Assembly (NCBI RefSeq): GCF_026988555.1
Contig: NZ_JALSLB010000042.1
Coordinates: forward strand, 40,550-104,549
Length of the DNA stretch: 64,000 bases
Reading direction: 5' to 3'
DNA from: Thermococcus sp.
GTDB taxonomy: Archaea; Methanobacteriota_B; Thermococci; Thermococcales; Thermococcaceae
Each line of letters starts with the position of its first letter. Position 1 is the first letter of the stretch. The position numbers were made by a program, and so were the translations under genes. The notes beneath the pieces are model-generated. The model searched no databases and was not told where the DNA came from. It was given only the letters and a program-made list of their open reading frames with translations. Shown piece after piece: positions 40,924-51,822 of the stretch.

Positions 40924-42264
40924 ATGGTGAAGTTCGCCCACATCGCAGACGCTCACCTGGGATACGAGCAGTACCGTCTGCCCTACAGGGCCGCCGAATT
41001 CGCTGAGGCGTTCAGAAGGGCAGTCGAGATATCCGTACGTGAGGATGTCGATTTCATCCTAATATCCGGCGACCTCTTCCATCAGAGTCGGCCAAGCCCC
41101 GAAACCCTGAAAGAAGCCATAGAGATACTCTCGATCCCACGGGACAGGGGCATACCAGTCTTCGCGATAGAGGGGAACCACGACAGAACCCAGAGGCGGA
41201 TCTCCGCCTACCACCTACTTGAGGGGCTGGGCCTCTTGAACCTGGTGGGCCTGCGCGATGAGGAGGTCGAGAACGAGCACCTGAGAAGCCGTCGCCTCGG
41301 AAACAAATTCCTTGTCAGAGGGATATTCGAAAAAGATGGGGGGAGCATCGAGATCCATGGAATGCGATACATGAGCGCCGCATGGCTCGAGAAGAATCCA
41401 CTTGACAAGATATTCAAACCTAAAGGGGACGCCATCCTCATGCTGCACCAGGGGATAAAGGAACTGGTCGAGGATATGATGGGGATTCTGCCCGAGAGCC
41501 AGAGGGACTACTTCGAGTTAAGGCTGGGAGACCTCCCCAAGGGCTACCTCTACTACGCACTCGGCCACATACATAAGAACTTCGAGACAACCTACGACAT
41601 CGGAAAACTGGTCTATCCTGGATCACTCCAGCGCTGGGACTTCGGGGATTACGAGATAAGGTATCGCTGGGACGGCAGGGCGTTTAAGGCCAGAGACGGC
41701 ACTAGAAAAGGCTTTTACATTGTGGAGGACTGGAACCCAAGGTTCGTTGAGCTTAATGTCAGGCCCTTTGTTGACATCCGGATCGAGGCCGACGAGGAGA
41801 CCGCCAAGCGTGAGCTGGAGCGCCTTGGAAAGGAGATACCAACGGAAGCCTTCGTACGCCTCGACCTCAAATGGGAGCGGCCCTTCGACGTGTCCGCGTT
41901 CTATAGCCTCCTTCCAGTTCGCTACCTGTACGTTAGAACGCGCTTTGAGAGAAAGTCGGGGAAAGGGGAGAAATCCAGAGAAGTCCCGAAAGTCGAGGAC
42001 TACTTCCTCCCCATAGAACTGAAGGCCATAGAGCTGGCGGGGGTAAAGAAGCTGAGGAACGTAGAGGAAGTGATCGAACTCTTCCTCGAAGGTGAGTGGG
42101 AGCCGAAGGAAAATAGCACTGATGAGAAAGCAGAGAAGCCCAAAGAAACAGGAAAAAAATCCGAAAAAGAAGCCAAAAAATCGCTGGGGGAGAGTTACGG
42201 AAAGAAAAAAACGCCCCAGAAAAAAGGGAAGGACCTGCTCACATGGCTTGGTGGTGAGAGATGA
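40924..42264 (+). CDS. mre11: DNA repair exonuclease/endonuclease Mre11
   Basis: The Mn-dependent nuclease of the Mre11-Rad50 complex processes DNA ends. The 446 residues show phosphoesterase motifs DAHLGYEQYRL, SGDLFHQSRPSPET, GNHDRTQRR, MLHQGIKE and LGHIHKNFE. A capping domain and a Rad50-binding region follow, then a Lys/Glu-rich tail of about 50 residues. The ATG follows GAGGTG. The stop overlaps the rad50 start by four bases (ATGA), giving tight coupling. Confidence 0.97.
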   Translation: MVKFAHIADAHLGYEQYRLPYRAAEFAEAFRRAVEISVREDVDFILISGDLFHQSRPSPETLKEAIEILSIPRDRGIPVFAIEGNHDRTQRRISAYHLLEGLGLLNLVGLRDEEVENEHLRSRRLGNKFLVRGIFEKDGGSIEIHGMRYMSAAWLEKNPLDKIFKPKGDAILMLHQGIKELVEDMMGILPESQRDYFELRLGDLPKGYLYYALGHIHKNFETTYDIGKLVYPGSLQRWDFGDYEIRYRWDGRAFKARDGTRKGFYIVEDWNPRFVELNVRPFVDIRIEADEETAKRELERLGKEIPTEAFVRLDLKWERPFDVSAFYSLLPVRYLYVRTRFERKSGKGEKSREVPKVEDYFLPIELKAIELAGVKKLRNVEEVIELFLEGEWEPKENSTDEKAEKPKETGKKSEKEAKKSLGESYGKKKTPQKKGKDLLTWLGGER

Positions 42265-44930
42265 GGATAGAAAAGCTCTTGGTCAAAGATTTTCGGTCCC
42301 ACAAGTTTACAAAGGTAACCTTCACTGGGGGCATAAACCTGATAGTTGGGCAGAACGGGAGCGGGAAGAGCTCACTTCTAGACGCGCTTCTTGTTGGTCT
42401 CTACTGGCCCACGAAACCAAAGGACCTGAGGAAGGAGGACATCCTGAGAATAAGAGAAAGCGACGCCGATAAAACCTCCATGGAGATAACGGTCTTCTTC
42501 GAGAAGGGAGGGGTCAAGTACCAGGTACACCGAAAGATAACCAGGGGGATAGCGTACATCAAATACCTGGATGGCAACACATGGAGGAGTCTGGAGAGCG
42601 GTCAAAAGGGAGTACGGGACTGGATAGAGAAAACAATCCCTTACGACGTTTTTCTAAATGCGATATATATAAGGCAGGGGGAGATAGACGCCATCCTGGA
42701 GAGCGACGAGAGCAGGGACAAGGTCGTAAGGCAGGTTCTGGGTCTGGACAAGTATGAGAACGCCTACCGGAATCTGCTGGACGTCCGAAAGGAGATCGAG
42801 GGGAGAATAAGATCCATAGAGGATTACCTGAAGAGCACGGAGAACCTAGATGACCTCATATCCTCCATGGAAAAAGAACTCTCAGAAACCCTAAAGGAGG
42901 TAAGGGGACTCTCCTCGGAGATCCCAAAGCTCACGAAAAAACTCCAGAAGGCTGAGGAAGAATTGAAACGGCTGGACTCCCTTGAAAAAGAAATAAACTC
43001 CCTGATGCTCGCCATAAAGAAGAAAGAGGGCAACCTCAATGCTCTGGAAGCAAGACGTCTGGAGCTGGAGAAAAGGATAACAGAAGCACGGGAGCGTATC
43101 AGGGTCCTGGAGGAAAAGGTTAAGGAACTGAAGGGACTTAAGGACAGAGCAGAAGAGTACACACGGATCTCGGAGTTCAGGAAAGATTACTTGGACGGGA
43201 AGGCCAGGAATGAGAAGCTCATGGCGGAATATCGGGTCCAAATCTCGGTGATAGATGAGAGACTCAATGAACTGGGAGGCCTCAAAAAGCGCCTTGAGAA
43301 ACTAATCGACAGGAAAGAAGAGCTGGAGAAAAAAGAGAAGGAACTTGAGGAAGACGTTAAAGCCTATGAAGAGGCCAGATCGCTGACCTCCAGTCTTGAA
43401 AGACTCCGGAAACGGTTGAGGTTGAAGCCCGAGGAAGTGGAGGAGCTTGCGAGGAGCATTGATGGGGCCCGGGATAGGAAAGAGGAGATACAGAGAGAGT
43501 TCGAAACCATAAACGAGAAACGTGGTGAGCTGAAGAACCTGGCAAAGGAGAGGAACGGGGCGATACTGGAGCTCCGGAAGGCCCGGGGGAAATGCCCGGT
43601 CTGCGGCAGGGAACTCACCGAGAAGCACAAGGAGGACATCATCAAGAGATACCATGAGGAGCTGAAAGAAGTCGCTGCCAAGGTAAAGGAGCTGGACGAA
43701 CGTGAGAGGGCACTGAGAAAGGAGCTTGTACAGGTGGAGGAAGTCCTTAAAAGAGAGAAAGAGCTGATAGCCGCAAGGGAGATCCTGAAGCAGATTGAAG
43801 AGGTGGAAGGCAAGCTGAGCGGGTACAATCTGGGGTCACTTAAGAAAAGGGCGAGGGAATATGATGCTCTGAAGGGAGAGCTGGAAAAGATCAAAGGCGA
43901 GATGGAGGGCATTCAACGGGAGCTGGAGCGCGAGAGCACCCTAATGAGAAAGAAAGATGCACTCAACAGGAAGTTGAAGAAAGCTGAAGAAGAACTTCTA
44001 AGGCTGGACAAGGAACTAGAATCCCTCGGGTTCTCAAACATCGAGGGTCTGGACTCTCGGATAAAGGAGCTGGAACCGGCGTATCAGAGATACCTGGAGC
44101 TCAAGTCCGCACCCGCAGAGCTTGGAAAAGAGAGAAAAGCACTGGAGAGATTCGGGAGGGATATGGAGAGCCTGGTGAGGAGGCTCAATGAAGGGAGCAG
44201 AGAGCTCGAGTCATTGAAGAAGGAGCTGAAGGAGAAGAAAAGTGCCTATAACCCGGAAAAACATACCGAGGCCAGAAAGCACTTCATCAGGCTAAAGGAG
44301 GAGCTCGCCACGAAGAACGCTGAACTTGAAGGGGCAAAAAAGAAACACGACGAGATAATGGGGAGACTGAAAGAGTTCAAGGAGGAAAGGGAAGAACGTG
44401 AACGGAAGCTTCTGGACCTACAGAAGCTGAAAAAAGCCCGCGAAAGAGTACAGGAGCTGAGAGAAAATGTAAGACGATACAAAGCAATGCTGAGAGAGGA
44501 CGCCCTGGCAAAGGTCGGTGACGTGGCCAGCAAGATATTCGAGGAGCTGACGGAGGAGAAGTACTCTGGGATAACGGTCAAGGCGGAGGAGAACAAGGTG
44601 AAGCTCGGCGTTGTTTACAACGGGAGGGAGCACGGACTGGGTTTCCTGAGCGGCGGCGAGAGGATAGCCCTGGGGCTGGCGTTCCGCCTTGCTCTGTCTC
44701 TGTATCTGGCGGGAGAGATGAGCCTGCTCATCCTGGACGAGCCAACACCTTACCTCGACGAGGAGAGACGGAGGAGGCTCGTGGACATAATGAGCCGATA
44801 CCTGAGGAAGATACCGCAGGTCATAGTCGTCTCCCACGACGAAGAGCTCAAGGACGCGGCGGACCGTGTGATAAAGGTAAGCTTGGAAAACGGAGTCTCC
44901 GTGGTGAGGGAGGTAGAACTGGGGGTGTGA
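42261..44930 (+). CDS. rad50: DNA double-strand break repair ATPase Rad50
   Basis: This SMC-like ATPase tethers DNA ends and controls Mre11. The 889 residues have Walker [10 protein letters not shown] (30-38) and a long antiparallel coiled coil. The zinc hook CPVC (Cys445, Cys448) lies at the centre. The C-terminal lobe has [17 protein letters not shown] and Walker [13 protein letters not shown]. The ATG follows GGTGGTGAGAG. The length is normal for the order and no frameshift is seen. Confidence 0.98.
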   Translation: MRIEKLLVKDFRSHKFTKVTFTGGINLIVGQNGSGKSSLLDALLVGLYWPTKPKDLRKEDILRIRESDADKTSMEITVFFEKGGVKYQVHRKITRGIAYIKYLDGNTWRSLESGQKGVRDWIEKTIPYDVFLNAIYIRQGEIDAILESDESRDKVVRQVLGLDKYENAYRNLLDVRKEIEGRIRSIEDYLKSTENLDDLISSMEKELSETLKEVRGLSSEIPKLTKKLQKAEEELKRLDSLEKEINSLMLAIKKKEGNLNALEARRLELEKRITEARERIRVLEEKVKELKGLKDRAEEYTRISEFRKDYLDGKARNEKLMAEYRVQISVIDERLNELGGLKKRLEKLIDRKEELEKKEKELEEDVKAYEEARSLTSSLERLRKRLRLKPEEVEELARSIDGARDRKEEIQREFETINEKRGELKNLAKERNGAILELRKARGKCPVCGRELTEKHKEDIIKRYHEELKEVAAKVKELDERERALRKELVQVEEVLKREKELIAAREILKQIEEVEGKLSGYNLGSLKKRAREYDALKGELEKIKGEMEGIQRELERESTLMRKKDALNRKLKKAEEELLRLDKELESLGFSNIEGLDSRIKELEPAYQRYLELKSAPAELGKERKALERFGRDMESLVRRLNEGSRELESLKKELKEKKSAYNPEKHTEARKHFIRLKEELATKNAELEGAKKKHDEIMGRLKEFKEEREERERKLLDLQKLKKARERVQELRENVRRYKAMLREDALAKVGDVASKIFEELTEEKYSGITVKAEENKVKLGVVYNGREHGLGFLSGGERIALGLAFRLALSLYLAGEMSLLILDEPTPYLDEERRRRLVDIMSRYLRKIPQVIVVSHDEELKDAADRVIKVSLENGVSVVREVELGV

Positions 44931-44932
44931 GC

Positions 44933-46273
44933 ATGTACCGTCTGATAGACAGAAGGAGCGTTAACAGGATCAAGGAAATGCTGCAGAGGGGCTATGAAGA
45001 GGCGAGGGAGAGGATGGCTGAGGTGGAGTGGCGGCCCCTCCCGAAGGAGAGGGAGAGCTGCACGGTATACGCCGTTGATGGAAGCCAGGGAAAGCAACGA
45101 CTCAGCGGGACAATATTTTACACCGTCTCCTCCTACGCCTTTGGAAACGGACCGAGCTACCGTCTGGTGTACACGAACGCCATGCTCTATAACCAGGGGA
45201 TATCCGACCAGATAATCCGCCTCCAGATGGAAACCCTCGAGAACAAACTGGGATTCCTAGCCGCGGAACTCGGGGAAGTTGAGTACGTCATGATGGACGG
45301 AACGCTGACCGGCTCGCTCACAAGGCCGCCCGTTTATCCGGAGAGCGTGAGGGGGATAACGACCATAAAGAACGCACTGGGAGACGACGAACTTGGGAGA
45401 CTGGTTGACGACTTCGTTGAAAGGCTGAAACAACACTACGTGGAACTTGAGGAGGAATTAAAGAGCACAGGTAAAGTCTCCACCTGGGTCATACTGGCCG
45501 ATGAAGTCCTCGACGAGTACTCCAGCTACTACAGAGCCATGGTAGGACACAGGGAAAAGAACTTCGACGGTACTCTTCCAAAACAGCTCAGGGTATCGCA
45601 GAAGAAAATTGAACGGGCCATTGAGGAAGGTAAAACGGTGGAAGAACTCTATACGGAGATCCTGGAGGAGTATGGAGAAGACAGAATCTTAAGTCTTGAG
45701 GACGCCCGTAACTCCGTTCACGTCGTTCTCGGATACCTAGAGTATCTGTACTCGCTGGAGAAGCTATTAGAAAGCGGTCGGTTCGATCTCGTATACGTCG
45801 CCAAGAGCTTCTACAACAGGAAGCTCACCCAGAAGCTGGGCATAAACGTGGTTGATGTCCCGTACCTGGACGCATACCTGCGGAGGAAATTCGGGGAGGA
45901 GATACCCGGTTACTACATCATAACCCAAGGGGGCGGGCCAATAAGCCACCGTTTGCCCAAAGTCTTGAGAAGGCACTTTTCCACGGTCGAACAGTACATC
46001 AAAAGGGGAGTTGCCATGGCCTACGTAAGGACAATGAAGGGAGGGGTGATATACCTCCTCCAGAGCAACAGAACGATAGACGAAGAGCTCCTGAGCAGGG
46101 TACTATGGCACGAGAGTAATGGGTACTTCAGACCGCTGCAGAGGGCCCATGAGGGTGTTAAGATAGAGAAAAAGGCGTTTGAAGCCGAGCTGGCTGCACT
46201 GCTGAACATAATGAAAAAGGAGAGTCCGGAGCTCAGGGTCTTTCTGAAGTACGGACGCTCACCCCTGGAATGA
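44933..46273 (+). CDS. nurA: DNA double-strand break repair 5'-3' nuclease NurA
   Basis: NurA degrades the 5' strand with HerA to produce 3' overhangs for RadA. The 446 residues have the RNase H-like active-site segments YAVDGSQGK and [10 protein letters not shown]. Later conserved parts are [13 protein letters not shown] and a C-terminal [12 protein letters not shown] region. The ATG at 44933 follows GGGGGTGTGA, three bases after the rad50 stop; a GTG at 44927 lies inside that site. It is the last gene of the operon and ends 23 bases before a convergent gene. Confidence 0.96.
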   Translation: MYRLIDRRSVNRIKEMLQRGYEEARERMAEVEWRPLPKERESCTVYAVDGSQGKQRLSGTIFYTVSSYAFGNGPSYRLVYTNAMLYNQGISDQIIRLQMETLENKLGFLAAELGEVEYVMMDGTLTGSLTRPPVYPESVRGITTIKNALGDDELGRLVDDFVERLKQHYVELEEELKSTGKVSTWVILADEVLDEYSSYYRAMVGHREKNFDGTLPKQLRVSQKKIERAIEEGKTVEELYTEILEEYGEDRILSLEDARNSVHVVLGYLEYLYSLEKLLESGRFDLVYVAKSFYNRKLTQKLGINVVDVPYLDAYLRRKFGEEIPGYYIITQGGGPISHRLPKVLRRHFSTVEQYIKRGVAMAYVRTMKGGVIYLLQSNRTIDEELLSRVLWHESNGYFRPLQRAHEGVKIEKKAFEAELAALLNIMKKESPELRVFLKYGRSPLE

Positions 46274-46296
46274 AGGGACTGAGGACAAAGAGACGA

Positions 46297-48228
46297 TCAG
46301 CCCTCCACGGTCGCCTCAAAAGAGGCCACCATGTCCGCGTAGCCAGGATCAACTCCCCTGAGATACCCTTTCACTTTTCCGGCCGTGCCCCAGCGATCAG
46401 GGCCTGCGAGGACAAGGACCACCTGTCCATCGGCCCACACATCGCTTTTGATGATTATCCCCCTCGTACCGGTCCGAATGGAGTTCTGCTCGTCCACGGT
46501 GAGGGCCTCCCTGACGTAGGCCCCAACGCCGTCGTACGCGTCAGGGCCACCGAGGATTATCACGAAGGGGCTCTGCTTGTAGGCATCAAACTGGGTCGCG
46601 GTCACCCTTTTGACCGAGAAACCCAGGTTCTCAAGCTGCGCGCCCAGGAGATCGCCCTTAATGTCCCAGTCTACGTTATTCGCCAGTATCACAACGTTGG
46701 GGGTCTTCTCTGAACCCCCTATAACCCAGCTAACTAGGTCACCAAGGATGTTAAGCTCCACCCCGTTCCCTTCCTCAAGGTCAAAGGAGGTATAGACCGC
46801 ACGGTAGGGGCCGTCCATACGGAGGATTCCCCCCGTGTAGTCCACGGTGTGCGCAAAGACTTCCGGAAAATGCCTTCTTGCGGCCCACAGGAACCTCCAC
46901 ATCTCCAGGTCGGAGGGGGAAGGCAGAACGTTAACAACCCGGCCGTTCACGGAGACCGAGACGTGATCGTCCATAAAAACCGCGTTGGAAACCGCATCGG
47001 CGAGGGGAAGCTCGGCGGTCATGCTGAAGTTAAAAGACCTGCCGCTCATGCCGGTCATCACCGAGGCGAGCCCCCGCAACAAGGTGTCGTTGTCTTCCAC
47101 GAACCTGTTAAGCGCCCTCCTAGCCATCGCGCGCTGACCATCGGACAGTATCACCTGCCACCCGACGGTGTCGTAGGAGGAGGGGGAGATCCCAGAATAC
47201 CCAATCATTAAAGTAGAGCCAGTGTTCACGTAGGGGAGCATTACAGAAACGTTCTCAAAACCGCAGGATGAACGGACGACTTCTTCAAGCTGAAGCAACC
47301 CCATCCCCAGCATCCCCGCGATGCTCGGCTCGTTCGTTGCGTTGCCGATGTGAAGGGGATTGGCCCCGTCAAACAGCGTCCCCCCTGTCACTATCAAACC
47401 GGCGTGACTCGCCTTCAGGTAGCTCTCCAGGGCACGCATCTCATCGGAGTTGAGACCCCAGTTCGGGAGCCAGAGGTCGGCGAGTATTATCGCCTTCGGT
47501 CCGATTTTTGATATGGCCTGCGGTAGCTCCGAGGGGGAGATTACCGTTATATCGTACTTTGCCGCGAGCCGCTCCCAGTGATGTTCCCGTATCATCCAGT
47601 GGGGAACAAGTTTCAGCGGTGCCACCGCGGCTTCGTAGTCGGAGAGGTTGTAGTTGTAGAACTCCAGGGAGGCGTTTATCATGTCCACAACCGAGTTCAG
47701 GGAATCAAGGTAGGATCTGGCGTCCACAGACGGGTCAACGATGAGTACCCGCTCCCCGGAGGGGTTGACAACGTAGAACGTATAAACCGGACTCACGGAA
47801 ACCTTTCCCGTCGGTCCCGTGACCACGACTTTAAAGTCCACCTTAACACCGGGCTGCTGGGCCGGTATGGTGAGCTTCTTGTAGTACACGTAAAACTTGT
47901 CGGGGTTATTGCCGTAGTAACGGTTTATTATGGACTGGTACACGTTCCAGCTCTCGCCGGCGGCGGCATCCTTAACGAAAGCGGTCTTCCATTCACCGTC
48001 GTTCACCCGGTAGTAAGCGGTGACGTTCTTCGGCGGAAACATGTCAGCAACGTAGAAGTACACGACCTCCTCGGCACCGGGTCCTATTGAGTGGCCACTT
48101 GGGACATTTCCAACGATTATCAGCGGCGGGTAAATCCTGCTCACGATAACGGTGGCCGAAGCGACTGCCATCACAGAGCAGAAGAGAATGAGAACAAAGA
48201 ACAGTGCGGGGACCCTCCTTCTCATCAT
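46297..48228 (-). CDS. Large secreted protein, possible surface or S-layer-related protein
   Basis: The 643-residue precursor has a Sec signal peptide (RRR, core about 8-24, cut near ASA). A beta-rich region (about 30-150) is followed by a central domain resembling a glutamine-amidotransferase/type-A fold (AIILADLWLPNW, GLIVTGGTLFDG). The C-terminal segment NVVILANNVDW with FVIILGGPDAYDGVG and VLAGPDRWGTAGKVKGYL is typical of a domain common in Thermococcales surface proteins. There is no C-terminal anchor. The ATG follows GGTGAT; a TATA lies at 48257-48266. It is divergent from the FecCD transporter. Function unknown. Confidence 0.75.
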   Translation of the reverse strand: MMRRRVPALFFVLILFCSVMAVASATVIVSRIYPPLIIVGNVPSGHSIGPGAEEVVYFYVADMFPPKNVTAYYRVNDGEWKTAFVKDAAAGESWNVYQSIINRYYGNNPDKFYVYYKKLTIPAQQPGVKVDFKVVVTGPTGKVSVSPVYTFYVVNPSGERVLIVDPSVDARSYLDSLNSVVDMINASLEFYNYNLSDYEAAVAPLKLVPHWMIREHHWERLAAKYDITVISPSELPQAISKIGPKAIILADLWLPNWGLNSDEMRALESYLKASHAGLIVTGGTLFDGANPLHIGNATNEPSIAGMLGMGLLQLEEVVRSSCGFENVSVMLPYVNTGSTLMIGYSGISPSSYDTVGWQVILSDGQRAMARRALNRFVEDNDTLLRGLASVMTGMSGRSFNFSMTAELPLADAVSNAVFMDDHVSVSVNGRVVNVLPSPSDLEMWRFLWAARRHFPEVFAHTVDYTGGILRMDGPYRAVYTSFDLEEGNGVELNILGDLVSWVIGGSEKTPNVVILANNVDWDIKGDLLGAQLENLGFSVKRVTATQFDAYKQSPFVIILGGPDAYDGVGAYVREALTVDEQNSIRTGTRGIIIKSDVWADGQVVLVLAGPDRWGTAGKVKGYLRGVDPGYADMVASFEATVEG

Positions 48229-48297
48229 GTATCACCATCCAGAGTAGGTCACCGAAGTATTTATAGGTTCCTCAATCCCCGGAAGGTGTTCCGAAAG

Positions 48298-48305
48298 ATT
48301 TAAAC
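48298..48305 (+). promoter_or_regulatory. TATA box of the FecCD-type transporter (leaderless)
   Basis: ATTTAAAC, preceded by the BRE-like CGAAAG, is centred 27 bases before the ATG at 48329. The in-frame ATG at 48308 is too close to be in the transcript. Confidence 0.6.
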
Positions 48306-48328
48306 GAATGGACAAAAAATCCAGGCAC

Positions 48329-49333
48329 ATGAGAAAATGGCTCCCTGCGCTGGTATTCCTTTCACTGGTATCCCTTTTCCTGGGTGTTTACGTTGGTTCG
48401 GTGAGAGTCCCCGCGTCGCAGGTGAGCACCGGGATAGCCTACGGCGTGGCGAGGGCCCTTCACCTAACCGGGCCATCGAGACCCCCAGAGTCCTTCGTCA
48501 TAATATGGGAGATCCGGTTCCCCAGGGTTCTGCTCGCGTACCTCGTCGGCCTGGCACTCGCGTCCGCAGGTGTTGCGGCTCAGGCACTGTTTAGAAACCC
48601 CCTGGCGGACCCGTACATCATAGGCGTGAGCGCGGGCGCCAGCATCGGAGCGGCGATAGCCTCAGTCTATGCCCCTTCACAGATGGGCCCCTTTGCCCTA
48701 GTCTTCGCGGTGTTCTCGGTTCTCGTTGTTTACAGCGCTGCAAAGGTCGATGGGAACGTTCCCGTGGATACATTGCTCCTGGCGGGGGTCGCGTACGGGT
48801 TCATGGCCAGCGCGGTAACTTGGTACATAATACTCAAAGAGGGCGAGAGGGCCCGTGTTACGTGGATGTGGATGATGGGAAGTTTCAACGGTGCATCCTG
48901 GGTCGACGTGGGGCAGATGGCCGTGGTGACCCTTCTGGGCACCGGTTTCTTAATATGGAAATGGCGCGAGCTCAATCTTCTGCTTCTCGGAGAGGAAAGC
49001 GTGGCCCTCGGTCTCGATGTCTCCCTCTACAGAAAGCTCACGGTTGGCGCGATTGCACTGTTAACGGCGTTTGCCGTCTCAACGGCAGGCATAATAGGGT
49101 TCGTGGGGCTTGTGGCGCCACACATCATGCGTATCCTCCTCGGACCCAACCACCGACGGCTGACGCCCGCCGCCGCGCTTCTTGGAGGAGTAATACTAGT
49201 TACGGCGGACCTCATAGCCAGGGTGCTATCAAGACCGACCGAGATCCCCGTCGGGATAGTGACGGCACTCATGGGCGCACCCTTCTTCCTTTACCTCCTG
49301 CGGAACCACAGAAAGGGGGTGTTCACCGCATGA
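48329..49333 (+). CDS. FecCD/BtuC-family ABC importer permease
   Basis: The permease imports an iron complex, cobalamin or a similar compound. The 334 residues have about nine to ten helices and the family motifs RFPRVLLAYLVGLALASAGVAAQALFRNPLADPYIIG, quoted here only as the span 66-102 region, and GFVGLVAPHIMRILLG. The start at 48329 is set by the TATA distance (leaderless). The stop overlaps the ATPase start (ATGA). No substrate-binding protein gene adjoins; one must be elsewhere, or the divergent secreted protein takes that part (unlikely). Confidence 0.88.
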   Translation: MRKWLPALVFLSLVSLFLGVYVGSVRVPASQVSTGIAYGVARALHLTGPSRPPESFVIIWEIRFPRVLLAYLVGLALASAGVAAQALFRNPLADPYIIGVSAGASIGAAIASVYAPSQMGPFALVFAVFSVLVVYSAAKVDGNVPVDTLLLAGVAYGFMASAVTWYIILKEGERARVTWMWMMGSFNGASWVDVGQMAVVTLLGTGFLIWKWRELNLLLLGEESVALGLDVSLYRKLTVGAIALLTAFAVSTAGIIGFVGLVAPHIMRILLGPNHRRLTPAAALLGGVILVTADLIARVLSRPTEIPVGIVTALMGAPFFLYLLRNHRKGVFTA

Positions 49334-50049
49334 GGGTCGAGGTGAACATCTCCTTTTCGTATGGCGAGGTCGAGGTTCTAAGGGACGTTGAATTCTCGGC
49401 CCGAAAGGGGGAGTTACTTGCCATAATCGGGCCAAATGGGGCGGGGAAATCAACCCTCCTAAAGTGCATGGTCGGCATGCTGAAACCCCGGGGGCACGTA
49501 ACGGTGGACGGGGCGGACGTGCTCTCACTGAAACCCCGGGAGAGGGCAAAGATGATAACCTACGTCCCCCAGAGCTCCCTCCCAGAGTTCGCATTCACGA
49601 TAGAGGAGTTCGTTGAGATGGGGACCTACGCAACAAGAGGGGACGTGAGAAGGGCCCTGGAGACGGTAGGGCTCTGGGAGCGGAGGGACGAACCCGTGAC
49701 GAACCTCAGCGGTGGGGAGTACCAGCTGACCCTGATAGCGAGGGCACTGGCACAGGACAGCAGGGTGGTACTACTGGATGAACCCACCTCCCACTTGGAC
49801 ATAAACCACACCCTCCAAGTGATGGAGCTGCTCAAAAGGATGAAGGAGGACCACGTGACCATCCCCGTCCTCCACGACCTAAACCTCGCACTGACCTACG
49901 CGGACAGGCTGATACTGCTCCAAGGAGGTAGGAAAAAGTGGGAGGGAAAACCAGAGGAGCTCGAACCATCAGTTCTGGAGGAGGCGTATGGGGTTAAGGT
50001 CAAAATCCTGGAGATCGAGGGCGAGAGGCTGCTCCTAGCAGCACCCTAG
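49330..50049 (+). CDS. ABC importer ATP-binding protein (FecE/BtuD family)
   Basis: The 239-residue ATPase has Walker A GPNGAGKST, Q-loop YVPQSSLP, signature NLSGGEYQLT, Walker B VVLLDEPTSHLD and switch His in VLHDLN. It pairs with the permease through the four-base ATGA overlap. Coding-like frame extends far upstream but only as a shadow of the permease. The substrate is not determinable from sequence. Confidence 0.93.
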   Translation: MRVEVNISFSYGEVEVLRDVEFSARKGELLAIIGPNGAGKSTLLKCMVGMLKPRGHVTVDGADVLSLKPRERAKMITYVPQSSLPEFAFTIEEFVEMGTYATRGDVRRALETVGLWERRDEPVTNLSGGEYQLTLIARALAQDSRVVLLDEPTSHLDINHTLQVMELLKRMKEDHVTIPVLHDLNLALTYADRLILLQGGRKKWEGKPEELEPSVLEEAYGVKVKILEIEGERLLLAAP

Positions 50050-50094
50050 CAAAGGTTTAAAACATGAGGGGGAAATAAGCTCAGGGGTGAGAGA

Positions 50095-50697
50095 ATGGAG
50101 ACCAAGAAGACCGGAACCACCACCGTGGGAATAAAGGTTAAAGAGGGGATTGTGCTTGCCGCCGACACCCAGGCTTCACTCGACCACATGGTCGAAACCC
50201 TTAACATCAAGAAGATAGTCCCGATAACCGACAGGATAGCCATCACAACAGCCGGAAGCGTTGGGGACGTGCAGGCACTGGCCAGGATGCTGGAGGCCGA
50301 GGCAAGGTACTACCAGTTCACGTGGGGCAAGCCCATGACGACGCGGGCCATGGCCAACCTGCTCAGCAACGTCCTCCAAGAGAACAAGTGGTTTCCGTAC
50401 ATGGTGCAGATAATAATCGGCGGCTACGTCGATGAACCAACGCTGGCGAGCCTTGATCCCCTCGGTGGCCTAGTGTTCGACGAGTACACGGCAACCGGCT
50501 CCGGTAGTCCCTTTGCAATAGCCGTTCTTGAGGACGGCTACAGCAAGGAGATGGGTGTTAAGGACGCGAGGGACCTGGCGATAAGGGCCGTAAAGACCGC
50601 TGGAAAGAGGGACGTTTACACCGGAAGCAGGAAGGTACAGGTCGTTGTCATAACAAACGCGGGTATGAAAGAGGAGTTTGTGGAGTTCAAGGACTGA
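50095..50697 (+). CDS. psmB: Proteasome beta subunit
   Basis: This is the catalytic subunit of the 20S proteasome. The precursor is 200 residues: a seven-residue propeptide ending in Gly is removed to expose the nucleophile Thr8 ([10 protein letters not shown]). Lys and Asp of the active site are in ADTQAS and the following segments. The Gly-rich ATGSGSPFA is typical. Thermococcales carry two beta genes and this is one of them. The ATG follows GGGGTGAGA. The alpha subunit is not in the window; its ATPase PAN is at 1.1 kb. Confidence 0.96.
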   Translation: METKKTGTTTVGIKVKEGIVLAADTQASLDHMVETLNIKKIVPITDRIAITTAGSVGDVQALARMLEAEARYYQFTWGKPMTTRAMANLLSNVLQENKWFPYMVQIIIGGYVDEPTLASLDPLGGLVFDEYTATGSGSPFAIAVLEDGYSKEMGVKDARDLAIRAVKTAGKRDVYTGSRKVQVVVITNAGMKEEFVEFKD

Positions 50698-50731
50698 AAG
50701 TCTTTTAACCTTTTTCACCCCACCATATCCC

Positions 50732-51820
50732 ATGAGTGGATCCGGAAAAAAGCTGGTCGCAGTGGTGCTGGTACTCCTCTTCTTCACCATCACGTACGCC
50801 GCCGTTAGGGTAAGCTGTGAGACCGAACCCGTTCTACAGCAGGCCAAGGAGATCCTGAAGGAAGTTCAGGAGATAAGGGGGCTGAAGTTCAAGGAAGAAC
50901 CCCAGATCATAGTGATAAGCAGGGCGGAGGCCCTGGCAATGTGGAAGCCCTCGAAGGAAGACCTGGAGACCCTGAGGATGATGGAGCACGTGTACAAGAT
51001 GAGTCTCCTCATAAGGCCCAATTATCCTTTCTTACAGAGGAAGGAAGAGCAGAGGGCCGGTTGGATGGCGGCGACAGTGGGGGACAGGATATACATAATC
51101 AGGGAGAACTTTCTGGGCAACCCGGACACGGCCCGTAGGGCGCTGGCCCACGAGTCCGTACACGTCCTTCAGAAGCAGTGGTTCAACGCAAAGTACGGGG
51201 CAGGCACATTTGATGGAACACTGGCGGTAAGGGCGCTCGTTGAAGGGGACGCGGATCTGGTTGCGGACATATACTGTGAGAGAAACAGCATCCCGATCCA
51301 CAAAATAACATCCCTGAGCGGCGATCCCGTAACCGACATAAACATCTTTCCCTACGTCTTCGGCGACTCCTTCGTACGCTACCTCTACGAAAAAGGCGGA
51401 TGGAAACTCGTCAACGGGGCATACAAAAGGTACCCGGTGAGCACAGCGCAGATAATGCATCCACAACTCTACCTCACCAACGTGACACCCGTGAACGTAA
51501 GCGTTCAGTCGCCTGCGGGCTGGAATGTTCTCTACGACGACAGGATGGGAGAGTTCTATGTTTACATCCTGATGAGGGATCACGGGGTTGAGAACGATAC
51601 CGCCTGGCGGATCGCGTCCTCCTGGCAGGGGGACCGCCTCATTCTGGCGAGGAAAGGTGAGGAATATCTCCTCCTGTGGAAGGTAAAGTTCCAGAACGGA
51701 AGCGCGGCCAGGAAGTTCACGGAAGAACTCCAGACGCTCATGAGAGGCAACACGTACGCGAACTACACGGTAAGCCTGGGGGGAGGTTTTGTCACCCTGA
51801 AATCGGAGAGGAGAGGATGA
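50732..51820 (+). CDS. Secreted/anchored HExxH zinc metallopeptidase-like protein
   Basis: The 362-residue product has an N-terminal hydrophobic helix (about 7-25) as signal or anchor. The zinc-site motif HESVH lies near residue 143, and about 35 residues later an EGDADL stretch could give the third ligand Glu. The rest is extracellular with several sequons (NVT, NVS, NDT, NGS, NYT). It is not from a metallopeptidase family that I can name. The ATG at 50732 has TATA TCTTTTAACC (50701-50710) about 26 bases upstream, so it is leaderless. It overlaps the thrC ribosome site region. Confidence 0.75.
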   Translation: MSGSGKKLVAVVLVLLFFTITYAAVRVSCETEPVLQQAKEILKEVQEIRGLKFKEEPQIIVISRAEALAMWKPSKEDLETLRMMEHVYKMSLLIRPNYPFLQRKEEQRAGWMAATVGDRIYIIRENFLGNPDTARRALAHESVHVLQKQWFNAKYGAGTFDGTLAVRALVEGDADLVADIYCERNSIPIHKITSLSGDPVTDINIFPYVFGDSFVRYLYEKGGWKLVNGAYKRYPVSTAQIMHPQLYLTNVTPVNVSVQSPAGWNVLYDDRMGEFYVYILMRDHGVENDTAWRIASSWQGDRLILARKGEEYLLLWKVKFQNGSAARKFTEELQTLMRGNTYANYTVSLGGGFVTLKSERRG

Positions 51821-51822
51821 TT

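Noticed and set aside
48820..49329. Upstream extension of the ABC ATPase frame
   Set aside because: It overlaps the permease in another frame. The ABC domain starts at the ATG at 49330 with an ATGA overlap.
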